From: an uncultured Parabacteroides sp.
Lineage (GTDB): Bacteria > Bacteroidota > Bacteroidia > Bacteroidales > Tannerellaceae
Direction of reading: 5' to 3'
Length of the DNA: 12,137 nucleotides
Assembly: GCA_900552415.1 (NCBI GenBank)
Contig: USAD01000057.1
Span: 1-12,137, forward strand
The position numbers were made by a program, and so were the translations under genes. Shown in pieces: positions 1-7,282 of this stretch. Every line of letters starts with the position of its first letter. Positions within the stretch are counted from its first letter, which is position 1. The notes beneath the pieces are model-generated. The model was not told where the DNA came from and searched no databases. It saw nothing but the letters and a program-made list of their open reading frames with translations.

Positions 1-83
1 TCCTGGTCCTCCTTGGAGAGGGCGGATATGTCGGCGATCTTCTCGAGTTCCTCGAAAACCGACTTGCGTGCCTTGAAGGGCAT
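1..83 (-). pseudogene. Fragment of an Rpn/PD-(D/E)XK transposase-like protein (C-terminal part, runs off left edge)
   Basis: Read on the minus strand from the ATG at 83-81, the frame begins MPFKARKSVFEELEKIADIS and continues with ALSKEDQ to the window edge. This resembles, from memory, the segment after the nuclease domain in Bacteroidota PD-(D/E)XK (Rpn-like) transposase-family proteins, where a PFKAR..F..L..IA.I..LSKE stretch precedes a YDESIKVYRD-like motif. In full-length members this lies well inside the protein. Here an in-frame TAA sits four codons upstream of the ATG and the nuclease core cannot lie upstream, so only a 3' remnant seems to survive next to ftsK. It could instead be a short intact gene that merely shares this tail. 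The family call is from pattern memory and is tentative. Confidence 0.42.
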
Positions 84-133
84 TTGTTGTAATTTTTATG
101 GCGTGAACTGACGCAAAAACGATCTTTTTTATG

Positions 134-141
134 TAGGTTTG
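134..141 (+). promoter_or_regulatory. Candidate Bacteroidota -7 element for ftsK
   Basis: TAGGTTTG fits the Bacteroidota sigma-70 (sigma-ABfr) -7 consensus TAnnTTTG exactly and lies 32 bases before the ftsK ATG. No clear TTTG -33 element sits at the expected 19-21 base spacing, so this is a half-supported promoter. Confidence 0.42.
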
Positions 142-173
142 CACGAATGAACTGTTAGACGTGAAAATCCATT

Positions 174-2648
174 ATGGTTAAGAAAACAAATACGGCGACG
201 AAACGGGACGGTAAGAGCCTGTTTCAAGCCATTAAGACCTTTTTGACGAATGAGCGAACCAGCTTTATCACGGGCTTGATATTGGTCATGGTGACGATTT
301 ATGTCGCTTTGGCGTTGATCTCGTTTTTCTTTACGGGAGCGGCGGATCAGAGCCTGGTGCAAAATATTCCCTTGGGCGACCTGCTGATAAACCGTGGTGC
401 TGTTGAGAACTGGACGGGCGTGAGGGGCGCTTTCCTGGCGGATCTGTTGATGAACCGCCTGTTTGGCTTGTCTTCGTTCGCCTTGCTCTTTTTCCTGGGA
501 TCGGTGGGCGCGAAGCTGATGGGGTTGAGCCGGGTCTCGTTGATCAAACGGTTCCTGTCGTGCGCCGCTATCCTGATTTGGGGATCGGTATTCTTCGCCT
601 TCGTCTTTATCAGTGGCTATGAGGATTCCTTTATCTATTTGGGTGGACAGCATGGTTATTATATATCGGAAGTGCTGGTGGCGAATGTCGGGATTCCGGG
701 AACGATCCTGGTGTTGCTGGGCTCTTTCATGGTGATCGCCGTGTTCATGAGTCCCAAGACCATCCCTTTCCTGCAAGGTCTCTTCTCGTTCGGTTGGCTG
801 GGGCGCTTTAAGCGTCAGCCGGGGGAAAAGCCCGACAAGGTAGAGGAACCGGTCGAGGAGGAACCCCGCGAGTTCCGGCCAGCGGATGATGAGGAACGGT
901 TGTTCGACACGGAGGCCGAGCTGGAGAAAGCCGAGGCGGAGCTGGCGCAAGAGCGCCGGTCGGACCCGGTTGACCAGATTGACGAGCCGGAGGTTGAGGA
1001 GAAGAGGGAAGGAACGGACGAGAATTTTGAGGTGACAGTCGCCAAAGAGGAAGAATACGTGTCCGAGAAGGTAGACGAGAACGGGTTGGTCGTTGAGGTG
1101 CCGGTTGGCGATGAGGAATACTATGACGAGTCGGCCCAAGGGGATTACGATCCGAAGCTGGATCTCTCCTCGTTCAAGAACCCGACGATCGATCTTCTGA
1201 AGAAATACGATATTAATGAGCGTCAGATCGATATGGACGAGCAAAACGCGAACCAGAAACGTATCAAGCAGACGCTGGAGAGCTTTGGCATCAGCATCGC
1301 CTCGATCAAGGCGACGGTCGGCCCGACCATCACGTTGTATGAGGTGATCCCCGACACGGGCGTGCGTATCTCGAAGATCAAGAACCTGGAGGATGATATC
1401 GCCTTGAACCTCTCTGCTTTGGGTATCCGTATCATCGCCCCGATGCCGGGCAAGGGTACGATCGGTATCGAGGTGCCGAACAAGGACCCGCAGATCGTCT
1501 CCATGCAATCGGTTGTCGCTACACGCAAGTTCCAGGAATCGAAATATGACTTGCCGGTTGTTTTGGGTAAGACGATCACTAACGAGATCTTCATGTTCGA
1601 CCTTTGCAAGATGCCGCACCTCCTGGTGGCCGGCGCGACAGGACAGGGAAAATCCGTGGGCTTGAACGCCGTGATTACCTCATTGCTTTATAAGAAACAT
1701 CCCTCAGAATTGAAATTTGTGTTGGTGGATCCGAAGATGGTAGAGTTCGGCATCTATGCGGAGCTGGAGCGTTATTATCTGGCCAAGCTGCCCGACGCGG
1801 AGAAGGCGGTGATTACCGACTGTACTAAGGTGATCATGACCCTGAACTCCGTCTGCAAGGAGATGGATGACCGCTATGAGTTGCTGATGAAGGCGCACGT
1901 GCGGAACATCAAGGAGTATAACGCTAAATTCATTTCAAGACATTTGAATCCGCAGAAGGGACATAAATTCATGCCTTTTATCGTGGTGATCATCGACGAG
2001 TTCGGCGACCTGATCATGCAGGCCGGAAAAGAGATTGAGACCCCGATCGCCCGTATCGCCCAGAAGGCCCGTGCGGTGGGTATCCATATGATTATCGCGA
2101 CACAGCGTCCTTCTACCAATATTATTACCGGTATCATCAAGGCGAACTTCCCCGCTCGTATGGCGTTCCGTGTCATGCAGATGGTCGACTCGCGTACGAT
2201 TCTCGATGCGCCGGGCGCCAACCAGTTGATTGGACGTGGCGACCTGCTCTTCTCGCAAGGCGGCGAGACGACTCGTGTACAATGCGCATTCGTGGATACA
2301 CCGGAGGTGGAACGGATTGTTAACTTTATTGCGGATCAGCCGGGTTATGCGACCGCCTTCTTGCTGCCTGAGTATGTGGGCGAGGGTGAGGCGAAGATGC
2401 CTGGTGCGGTTGATTTGCATGAGCGTGATCCCCTGTTTGATGAGGCAGCCCGCCTGATCGTGATCCAGCAGCAGGGATCGACCTCGTTGATTCAGCGTAA
2501 GTTCTCTATAGGCTATAGCCGTGCCGGTCGGTTGATGGATCAGTTGGAGGCGGCGGGAATTGTCGGTCCGTTTGAGGGCAGCAAGGCTCGTCAGGTCCTG
2601 ATACAGGATGAGTATTCGTTGGAGCAGTTGTTGAGTAATTTGAAATAA
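174..2648 (+). CDS. ftsK: DNA translocase FtsK/SpoIIIE
   Basis: This is the membrane-anchored, ATP-driven double-stranded DNA pump that acts at the division septum to clear chromosome ends and activate XerCD dimer resolution. At 824 residues it is short compared with E. coli FtsK but typical for Bacteroidota. Four hydrophobic segments (about 32-54, 96-116, 123-147 and 173-193) form the N-terminal membrane domain. A strongly acidic linker follows (about 217-325). The motor has Walker A GATGQGKS at 487-494 (a variant of the usual GTTGSGKS), LVDPKMVEF near 517-525, Walker B FIVVIIDEF at 602-610 and ATQRPSTNIITG near 642-653. The last 65 or so residues (about 752-815) match the gamma winged-helix that reads polarity sequences. 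The A-rich leader GTGAAAATCC precedes the ATG. It is first in a tight run with the lolA-like gene, 14 bases downstream. Confidence 0.96.
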   Translation: MVKKTNTATKRDGKSLFQAIKTFLTNERTSFITGLILVMVTIYVALALISFFFTGAADQSLVQNIPLGDLLINRGAVENWTGVRGAFLADLLMNRLFGLSSFALLFFLGSVGAKLMGLSRVSLIKRFLSCAAILIWGSVFFAFVFISGYEDSFIYLGGQHGYYISEVLVANVGIPGTILVLLGSFMVIAVFMSPKTIPFLQGLFSFGWLGRFKRQPGEKPDKVEEPVEEEPREFRPADDEERLFDTEAELEKAEAELAQERRSDPVDQIDEPEVEEKREGTDENFEVTVAKEEEYVSEKVDENGLVVEVPVGDEEYYDESAQGDYDPKLDLSSFKNPTIDLLKKYDINERQIDMDEQNANQKRIKQTLESFGISIASIKATVGPTITLYEVIPDTGVRISKIKNLEDDIALNLSALGIRIIAPMPGKGTIGIEVPNKDPQIVSMQSVVATRKFQESKYDLPVVLGKTITNEIFMFDLCKMPHLLVAGATGQGKSVGLNAVITSLLYKKHPSELKFVLVDPKMVEFGIYAELERYYLAKLPDAEKAVITDCTKVIMTLNSVCKEMDDRYELLMKAHVRNIKEYNAKFISRHLNPQKGHKFMPFIVVIIDEFGDLIMQAGKEIETPIARIAQKARAVGIHMIIATQRPSTNIITGIIKANFPARMAFRVMQMVDSRTILDAPGANQLIGRGDLLFSQGGETTRVQCAFVDTPEVERIVNFIADQPGYATAFLLPEYVGEGEAKMPGAVDLHERDPLFDEAARLIVIQQQGSTSLIQRKFSIGYSRAGRLMDQLEAAGIVGPFEGSKARQVLIQDEYSLEQLLSNLK

Positions 2649-2662
2649 ATCAAGATAGTCGA

Positions 2663-3331
2663 ATGACAAGAGAAATGAGAGCCAGGGTTTGGCGTTACGT
2701 GGCGTTGGTTGGTTTGTCGCTTTCTGTCCTGTTTGGGCAAGGCGTATGGGCACAAGACGCCAAGAAGATATTGGATGAGGCTGCTGCCGTTTATGAGAAC
2801 TCAAACGGATTGAGCGCCAAGTTTACGATCAATAATTTCTCAAAAGCACAGAATATTGGGGAGAGTTTTGAGGGAACGATCCAGATGCGTGGGGATAAGT
2901 TCGTGTTGATGACACCCGATGTGTCGACTTGGTTCGACGGGCATACCCAATGGGCCTATGTTGCCCGTTCGGAGGAGGTCAACGTGACTACCCCGAGTGG
3001 CGATGACCTGAAAATGACCAATCCGATGCTGTTGCTGAATGGTTACCAGAAAGGTTTCGTGCCAGAGTTCAAGGGCGAGAGCACGGCTCCGAATGGAAAA
3101 TCCGTTTACGATATTGAGTTGAAACCGAAAGTGAAAAGTGACGTCGTGAGGATAGAGTTGCGGATCGAGAAATTCAAGAAATATCCGGCCAGCATTGAGG
3201 TCGAGCTGAAGAATGGAACACGGACCCGGATCGTGGTCGATGCGATCGAGGTAGGCTTGAATCAGCCCGATCCTTTTTTTACTTTCCCGAAAGGAGATTA
3301 TCCTGATGCGGAGATTATAGATTTGAGATAA
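2663..3331 (+). CDS. lolA: LolA-like outer-membrane lipoprotein carrier, periplasmic
   Basis: This is a predicted periplasmic chaperone that carries lipoproteins from the LolCDE exporter to the outer membrane. The 222-residue product opens with a basic n-region and a hydrophobic core (about 11-24), then VWA|QDA, a good signal peptidase I site after residue 30. The mature part has LolA-type features: an N-terminal helix (AKKILDEAAAVYEN), a beta-rich GTIQMRGDKFVLMTPDVSTWFDG stretch split by turns, and later strands ending in FFTFPKGDYPDAEIIDLR. An in-frame ATG at 2675 could be the true start; it has a better purine leader and would leave a normal signal peptide. The gene lies between ftsK and trxB with short gaps, so co-transcription is likely. 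Bacteroidota usually lack a recognisable LolB, so delivery at the outer membrane may differ from E. coli. Confidence 0.85.
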   Translation: MTREMRARVWRYVALVGLSLSVLFGQGVWAQDAKKILDEAAAVYENSNGLSAKFTINNFSKAQNIGESFEGTIQMRGDKFVLMTPDVSTWFDGHTQWAYVARSEEVNVTTPSGDDLKMTNPMLLLNGYQKGFVPEFKGESTAPNGKSVYDIELKPKVKSDVVRIELRIEKFKKYPASIEVELKNGTRTRIVVDAIEVGLNQPDPFFTFPKGDYPDAEIIDLR

Positions 3332-3352
3332 TATATAATAAAGGAAAGAGAT

Positions 3353-4306
3353 ATGAGTGAGACAGCGAACGAGAAGGTCCGTTGCCTGATCATCGGATCA
3401 GGACCAGCGGGTTATACGGCAGCGATCTATGCGTCGCGCGCCAATTTGAGTCCGGTACTCTATGAGGGCATCCAGCCGGGCGGCCAATTGACAACAACGA
3501 CGGAAGTTGAGAACTTCCCCGGTTATCCGGAAGGCGTTACGGGGCCTCAATTGATGGAAGACCTGAAGAAGCAGGCGGAGCGTTTTGGTGCGGATATCCG
3601 TGTCGGTATAGCAACCTCTACGGATTTAAGTCAGGCGCCCTATAAGGTGACGATTGATGGAGAGAAGGTGATTGAGACAGAGGCCTTGATTATCGCGACG
3701 GGTGCGACCGCTAAATATTTGGGCTTGGCAGATGAGCAGAAGTATGCGGGCATGGGTGTTTCTGCCTGTGCGACTTGCGACGGCTTCTTTTATCGTAAGA
3801 AGAATGTAGCTGTCGTTGGTGGCGGTGATACCGCTTGTGAGGAGGCGATCTATCTTGCCGGTTTGGCAAAACAGGTATATCTGATCGTACGTAAGCCCTA
3901 TTTGCGTGCCTCGAAGGTGATGCAGGAGCGTGTATTCAATACACCGAATATCAAGGTGATGTTCGAGCATAATACGATTGGCCTTTTTGGTGAGAATGGT
4001 GTGGAGGGCGCTCACTTGGTTTATCGCAAGGGTGAGCCTGACGAGGCGTTGGTTGACATCGCGATCGACGGTTTCTTCTTGGCGATTGGCCATAAGCCAA
4101 ACTCCGATATTTTCAAGCCTTGGGTGGAGACTGATGAGATTGGTTATATCGTAACAATCGATGGAACACCACGGACACGTGTACCGGGTGTCTTTGCCGC
4201 TGGTGATGTGGCGGATCCACACTATCGCCAAGCGATTACGGCTGCGGGTAGTGGCTGTAAGGCAGCGATCGAGGCGGAGCGTTATCTTTCGGAAATGGGA
4301 AAATAA
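3353..4306 (+). CDS. trxB: Thioredoxin-disulfide reductase
   Basis: This cytoplasmic FAD enzyme passes electrons from NADPH to thioredoxin, which supplies ribonucleotide reductase and periplasmic thiol pathways. At 317 residues it has the normal length for the low-molecular-weight bacterial type. Visible motifs are the FAD-binding GSGPAG at 15-20, QPGGQL at 41-46, the redox pair CATC at 139-142 followed by DG, the NADPH-binding GGGDT at 156-160, and the C-terminal FAD motif GVFAAGDVADPHYRQ. All catalytic residues are present. A purine-rich AAGGAAAGAG lies just upstream of the ATG. The gene follows the lolA-like gene by 21 bases and probably belongs to the ftsK transcript. A hairpin follows it before the next gene. 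Confidence 0.97.
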   Translation: MSETANEKVRCLIIGSGPAGYTAAIYASRANLSPVLYEGIQPGGQLTTTTEVENFPGYPEGVTGPQLMEDLKKQAERFGADIRVGIATSTDLSQAPYKVTIDGEKVIETEALIIATGATAKYLGLADEQKYAGMGVSACATCDGFFYRKKNVAVVGGGDTACEEAIYLAGLAKQVYLIVRKPYLRASKVMQERVFNTPNIKVMFEHNTIGLFGENGVEGAHLVYRKGEPDEALVDIAIDGFFLAIGHKPNSDIFKPWVETDEIGYIVTIDGTPRTRVPGVFAAGDVADPHYRQAITAAGSGCKAAIEAERYLSEMGK

Positions 4307-4321
4307 TAGCACTAGGATTGC

Positions 4322-4344
4322 GGGAGGGAAAAACATTCTCTCCC
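4322..4344 (+). terminator. Hairpin between trxB and the phosphodiesterase gene, possible weak terminator or attenuator
   Basis: GGGAGGGA (4322-4329) can pair with TCTCTCCC (4337-4344), giving eight base pairs with one G-U and a seven-base loop AAAACAT. It lies 15 bases after the trxB stop. No T-run follows (the next bases are CTAATCTTATG), so it is not a classical intrinsic terminator. It may reduce readthrough or protect the 3' end of the upstream message. Confidence 0.35.
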
Positions 4345-4379
4345 CTAATCTTATGTGGAGTAATAAATATTAGGAGAAG

Positions 4380-5171
4380 ATGATGAACAGTTGTATAAAA
4401 GTGTCGGCCCTGTTAGTGGGCTTTCTGTGTTTGTTAACCTCTTGTGTTGCGGATCGGGCAGAACAGACTAAGGTGATTGCGCATCGGGGGTATTGGAAAT
4501 GTGAGGGGTCTGCCCAAAATTCCATCCGTTCATTGGAGCGGGCAGCCGAGATAGGCGCTTATGGCTCAGAGTTTGACGTACACTTGACCGCTGACGGCGT
4601 TTTAGTTGTCTATCATGATAATGAGATTGAAGGGAAAAATATACAGACCTCTACTTATGCGGACCTGAAGGATCTGACCTTGTCGAATGGCGAGACCTTG
4701 CCGACATTGGAGAGTTATTTGGAACGGGCGAAGTCTTTGGATAAACTTCATCTGGTCTTTGAGTTGAAAGCGCATCAGACACCGGAGCGGAACCGTGAGG
4801 CCGCAGAGGCGAGCGTGAACTTGGTTAAGAAAATGGGACTTGAGGATCGGACGGATTACATCTCTTTTAATTTAGATGCCTGCAAGGCCTTCATTCGTTT
4901 ATGTCCTGATTCGAAAGTCTTTTATCTTAATGGTGAATTATCACCGAAAGAGCTAAAAGCGTTGGGATTCGCTGGTTTGGATTACCATTATAACGTGTTG
5001 CGTGAGCATTCGGATTGGGCACGTGAATGCCAGGAATTAGGTTTGCAGGTTAACGTGTGGACGGTCAATGAGGAGCCGTTGATGGAAGAGATGATAGCTT
5101 GGGGCGCTAATTATCTGACAACAGATCATCCGGAAGAGGCGTTGGCATTGATTAATAAGCCCAATAAATAG
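4380..5171 (+). CDS. Glycerophosphodiester phosphodiesterase family lipoprotein
   Basis: Predicted to hydrolyse glycerophosphodiesters (deacylated phospholipids) to glycerol-3-phosphate and an alcohol. The N-terminus is a lipoprotein signal: hydrophobic core at 8-19, then LLTSC with the lipidated cysteine at 22. The residues after it (VADRAEQ) lack the acidic run that directs Bacteroidota lipoproteins to the cell surface, so a periplasm-facing position is likely. The TIM-barrel GDPD signature is complete: HRG at 35-37, E64 and D66 in SEFDVHL, catalytic-type H79 in VYHD, and FELK with E128 and K130. The C-terminal VWTVNEE and YLTTDHPEE stretches are family-typical. The 263-residue length is normal. 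AGGAG precedes adjacent ATG codons at 4380 and 4383, and either could be used. The next gene begins eight bases after the stop, implying a shared transcript. Confidence 0.9.
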   Translation: MMNSCIKVSALLVGFLCLLTSCVADRAEQTKVIAHRGYWKCEGSAQNSIRSLERAAEIGAYGSEFDVHLTADGVLVVYHDNEIEGKNIQTSTYADLKDLTLSNGETLPTLESYLERAKSLDKLHLVFELKAHQTPERNREAAEASVNLVKKMGLEDRTDYISFNLDACKAFIRLCPDSKVFYLNGELSPKELKALGFAGLDYHYNVLREHSDWARECQELGLQVNVWTVNEEPLMEEMIAWGANYLTTDHPEEALALINKPNK

Positions 5172-5179
5172 TGATCAGG

Positions 5180-6655
5180 ATGAGATTATTGGGGTTGTGG
5201 ATTGCGGGTATCCTGTTTTCTGTGGCGACTCTAGCGGTTGAGCCCCCTAAGCAGGAAATCCGTGCCGTGTGGTTGACGACGATTTATGGACTGGATTGGC
5301 CACATAGGCCCGCAACCAGCGAACGGGAATATCAGGCGCAGAGAGAGGCCTTAACAGATCTGTTGGATCGCTTGGCTGATGCGAATTTTAATATGGTCTT
5401 TATCCAGGCACGTTTACGAGGTGACGTGATTTATCGATCAGTTATAGAACCTGCCAATAAGATTCTTACAGGAAAATATGGTCGAATGCCGGATTATGAT
5501 CCTTTGGCGTTCGCTGTGGAGGAATGTCACAAACGAGGAATGGAATGCCATGCCTGGTTTGTGACATTTCCTGTGGGAACGGAAAAGAATGTACGTGAGC
5601 AGGGAAAGTTGTCGGTTGTCAAGAGGCATCCCAAATTGTGTAAGTTATATAATGGAGAATGGTATCTTGATCCGGGCGTACCTGAGACAGCAGATTATAT
5701 TCTTTCGTTGGTTAAGGAGTTGGTTTCCGGATATGATATAGACGGCATTCATTTTGATTATATCCGTTATCCGGAGCAGGCGAATCGTTTCCCGGATAAA
5801 AGTGTTTATCGGAAATACGGCAAGTCCATGAAAATGGCTGATTGGCGTCGGGAGAATATCAACAAAATGGTATTCAAGATTTATGACTGGGTGAAGCAGG
5901 TTAAGCCTTGGGTACAGGTTAGCAGTTCTCCTTTGGGTAAATATAGTCGTATCAAGGAGGTGCCTAATGCCGGTTGGACAGCTTATGAGAGTGTCTTCCA
6001 GGATCCGAAACGTTGGATGGAGACTGGAAAGCAGGATATGGTCGTACCAATGATGTATTATCTTCATAAGAATTTTTTCCCTTTTGTGGATAATTGGGTG
6101 GAGAATTCGAACGGTCGTTTCGTGGTTCCAGGATTGGGTGCTTATCGATTGGATAAAAGTGAGGCCGATTGGGTGTTGAACGATATTACCGATCAGATTG
6201 ACTATAGCCGTTATTTTGGAGGAGCAGGATGTGCCTTTTTCCGTTGCGGGAACGTCTTGTTTGATCAAAAAGGACTTTATCAGGAATTAAAAGAGAATTA
6301 TTATAAGTTTCCGGCCCAGTTGCCGCCTCTAACTTGGCTGGATGATTCTGTGCCAGCTTCGCCAAAGGAAGTATTTGTTGAGCGTCAAGGCGACGAGTTG
6401 CGTCTCTCGTGGCAAAAACCGGAGGGAGAAACCCGTGACCTGACTTATACGGTTTATTATTCCTTGGCGGACTCGGTAGACACCTCATTGGCAAGTTCGA
6501 TTTTGGCGACTAACATTCACGGGACAGAACTTTTTCTTCCGGTGAATAAACGGGAGCAAGGGTTTGTATTCCGGGTGAGCGCTTCAACTCGTTATCATGT
6601 GGAAAGTAAGCTCTCAGAAGAGACCTATTATTATTTATCCGAATATGAGAAATAA
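5180..6655 (+). CDS. Secreted GHL10-type (DUF187) glycoside hydrolase-like protein with C-terminal fibronectin-like domain
   Basis: From the ATG at 5180 the product has 491 residues with a signal peptide of about 19 residues. The frame is open from a GTG at 5171 that overlaps the previous stop, but ATG gives a cleaner signal peptide. The TIM-barrel starts EIRAVWLTT (about 26-34) and carries NFNMVFIQAR near 69-78, CHAWFV near 123-128 and DGIHFDYIRYP at 188-198, all characteristic of the GHL10/DUF187 family. E. coli DigH (YngK), which cleaves peptide-free peptidoglycan strands, belongs to this family, so activity on peptidoglycan or another polymer is plausible. Residues about 392-475 look like a fibronectin type III module. 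Its neighbour is a phosphodiesterase lipoprotein, suggesting joint envelope turnover. The substrate cannot be read from the sequence. Confidence 0.86.
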   Translation: MRLLGLWIAGILFSVATLAVEPPKQEIRAVWLTTIYGLDWPHRPATSEREYQAQREALTDLLDRLADANFNMVFIQARLRGDVIYRSVIEPANKILTGKYGRMPDYDPLAFAVEECHKRGMECHAWFVTFPVGTEKNVREQGKLSVVKRHPKLCKLYNGEWYLDPGVPETADYILSLVKELVSGYDIDGIHFDYIRYPEQANRFPDKSVYRKYGKSMKMADWRRENINKMVFKIYDWVKQVKPWVQVSSSPLGKYSRIKEVPNAGWTAYESVFQDPKRWMETGKQDMVVPMMYYLHKNFFPFVDNWVENSNGRFVVPGLGAYRLDKSEADWVLNDITDQIDYSRYFGGAGCAFFRCGNVLFDQKGLYQELKENYYKFPAQLPPLTWLDDSVPASPKEVFVERQGDELRLSWQKPEGETRDLTYTVYYSLADSVDTSLASSILATNIHGTELFLPVNKREQGFVFRVSASTRYHVESKLSEETYYYLSEYEK

Positions 6656-6679
6656 ATTTTTATAATTCTTGTTGCAGCG

Positions 6680-6710
6680 TTTGGAGTGAATAACGCGTCC
6701 TCTATATTAG
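6680..6710 (+). promoter_or_regulatory. Candidate promoter for the ECF sigma gene
   Basis: TTTG at 6680-6683 and TATATTAG at 6703-6710 are separated by 19 bases. This matches the Bacteroidota layout TTTG-N19-21-TAnnTTTG with one mismatch in the -7 box. Transcription would begin near 6715-6718, about 30 bases before the ATG. The spacing makes it better supported than the other promoter candidates in this window, and it suggests the sigma gene starts its own unit even though no terminator separates it from the glycosidase. Confidence 0.5.
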
Positions 6711-6745
6711 AGCGACGAAATAGAATCGGCTTATATTAGGAAGGA

Positions 6746-7282
6746 ATGGATGAGCGTCAACTGATAGAAAGTTGTAGGAAGGGAGAGAGGTTGGCTCAGA
6801 AACAGCTTTATGATACGTTCTCTCGTAAGATGATGGGAGTTTGCCTTCGTTATGTTAATGACAGGGAAACGGCTCGTGATCTTTTGCAGGAAGGTTTTGT
6901 AAAGGTGTTCTCTTCCATTGATTCCTATATGGGTAATGGTTCTTTTGAGGGTTGGATCAGGAAAATTTTTGTCAATGTGGCATTGGAATATCTAAGACGT
7001 AATGATGTTATGCGAGAGACGGTCGATTTGGATGAGGTGGCGGAATTATCGCAACCAGATAGTTCGGTCGTATCGGAGCTTTCCGCAAATGACTTGTTAC
7101 GGCTGATTCATCAATTACCTGCTGGTTTCAGGACAGTATTCAACCTTTTCGCTATTGAGGGTTATTCTCATCGGGAGATTTCCCAAATGTTGAATATTAC
7201 GGAGAGTACATCTCGCTCACAATATGTGCGTGCGAGGCAGATTTTGCAAAAGAGGATTAATGAATTGAGCTTAGGAAGATGA
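6746..7282 (+). CDS. ECF RNA polymerase sigma factor (Bacteroidota type, candidate Das-like/ECF21)
   Basis: This sigma-70 family factor has only regions 2 and 4 and would redirect RNA polymerase on release from an anti-sigma partner. In 178 residues, region 2 spans about 17-86, with DLLQEGFVKVF at 45-55 and the FEGWIRKIF stretch at 67-75. A linker of about 25 residues is followed by region 4 at about 122-172, where REISQMLNITESTSRSQYVR forms the helix-turn-helix. It has no extra C-terminal domain. The ATG follows AGGAAGGA. Its stop overlaps the next gene's start (ATGA at 7279-7282), so the sigma factor and the barrel protein are translationally coupled, the usual sigma/anti-sigma arrangement. 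The anti-sigma is not of the FecR type and no SusC/TonB gene is nearby, so this is unlikely to be a glycan or iron uptake regulator. ECF21 membership is an inference from context. Confidence 0.92.
   Translation: MDERQLIESCRKGERLAQKQLYDTFSRKMMGVCLRYVNDRETARDLLQEGFVKVFSSIDSYMGNGSFEGWIRKIFVNVALEYLRRNDVMRETVDLDEVAELSQPDSSVVSELSANDLLRLIHQLPAGFRTVFNLFAIEGYSHREISQMLNITESTSRSQYVRARQILQKRINELSLGR

Noticed and set aside
129..1619. A long minus-strand open frame of 496 codons antisense to ftsK
   Set aside because: It is rich in His, Arg, Gln and Leu with no recognisable domain, as expected from the antisense of a GC-biased gene, while the + strand has unmistakable FtsK motifs throughout.
1935..2804. 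A minus-strand open frame of 289 codons across the end of ftsK and the start of lolA
   Set aside because: It spans two real genes and their gap, has shadow-like composition and no start context.
3626..4336. A minus-strand open frame of 236 codons antisense to trxB
   Set aside because: trxB is certain from its FAD, CATC and NADPH motifs; the antisense product shows no domain.
5171..5179. GTG at 5171 as the start of the glycosidase gene, overlapping the previous stop by one base
   Set aside because: ATG at 5180 gives a cleaner signal peptide and there is no ribosome-binding sequence favouring GTG; it cannot be fully excluded.
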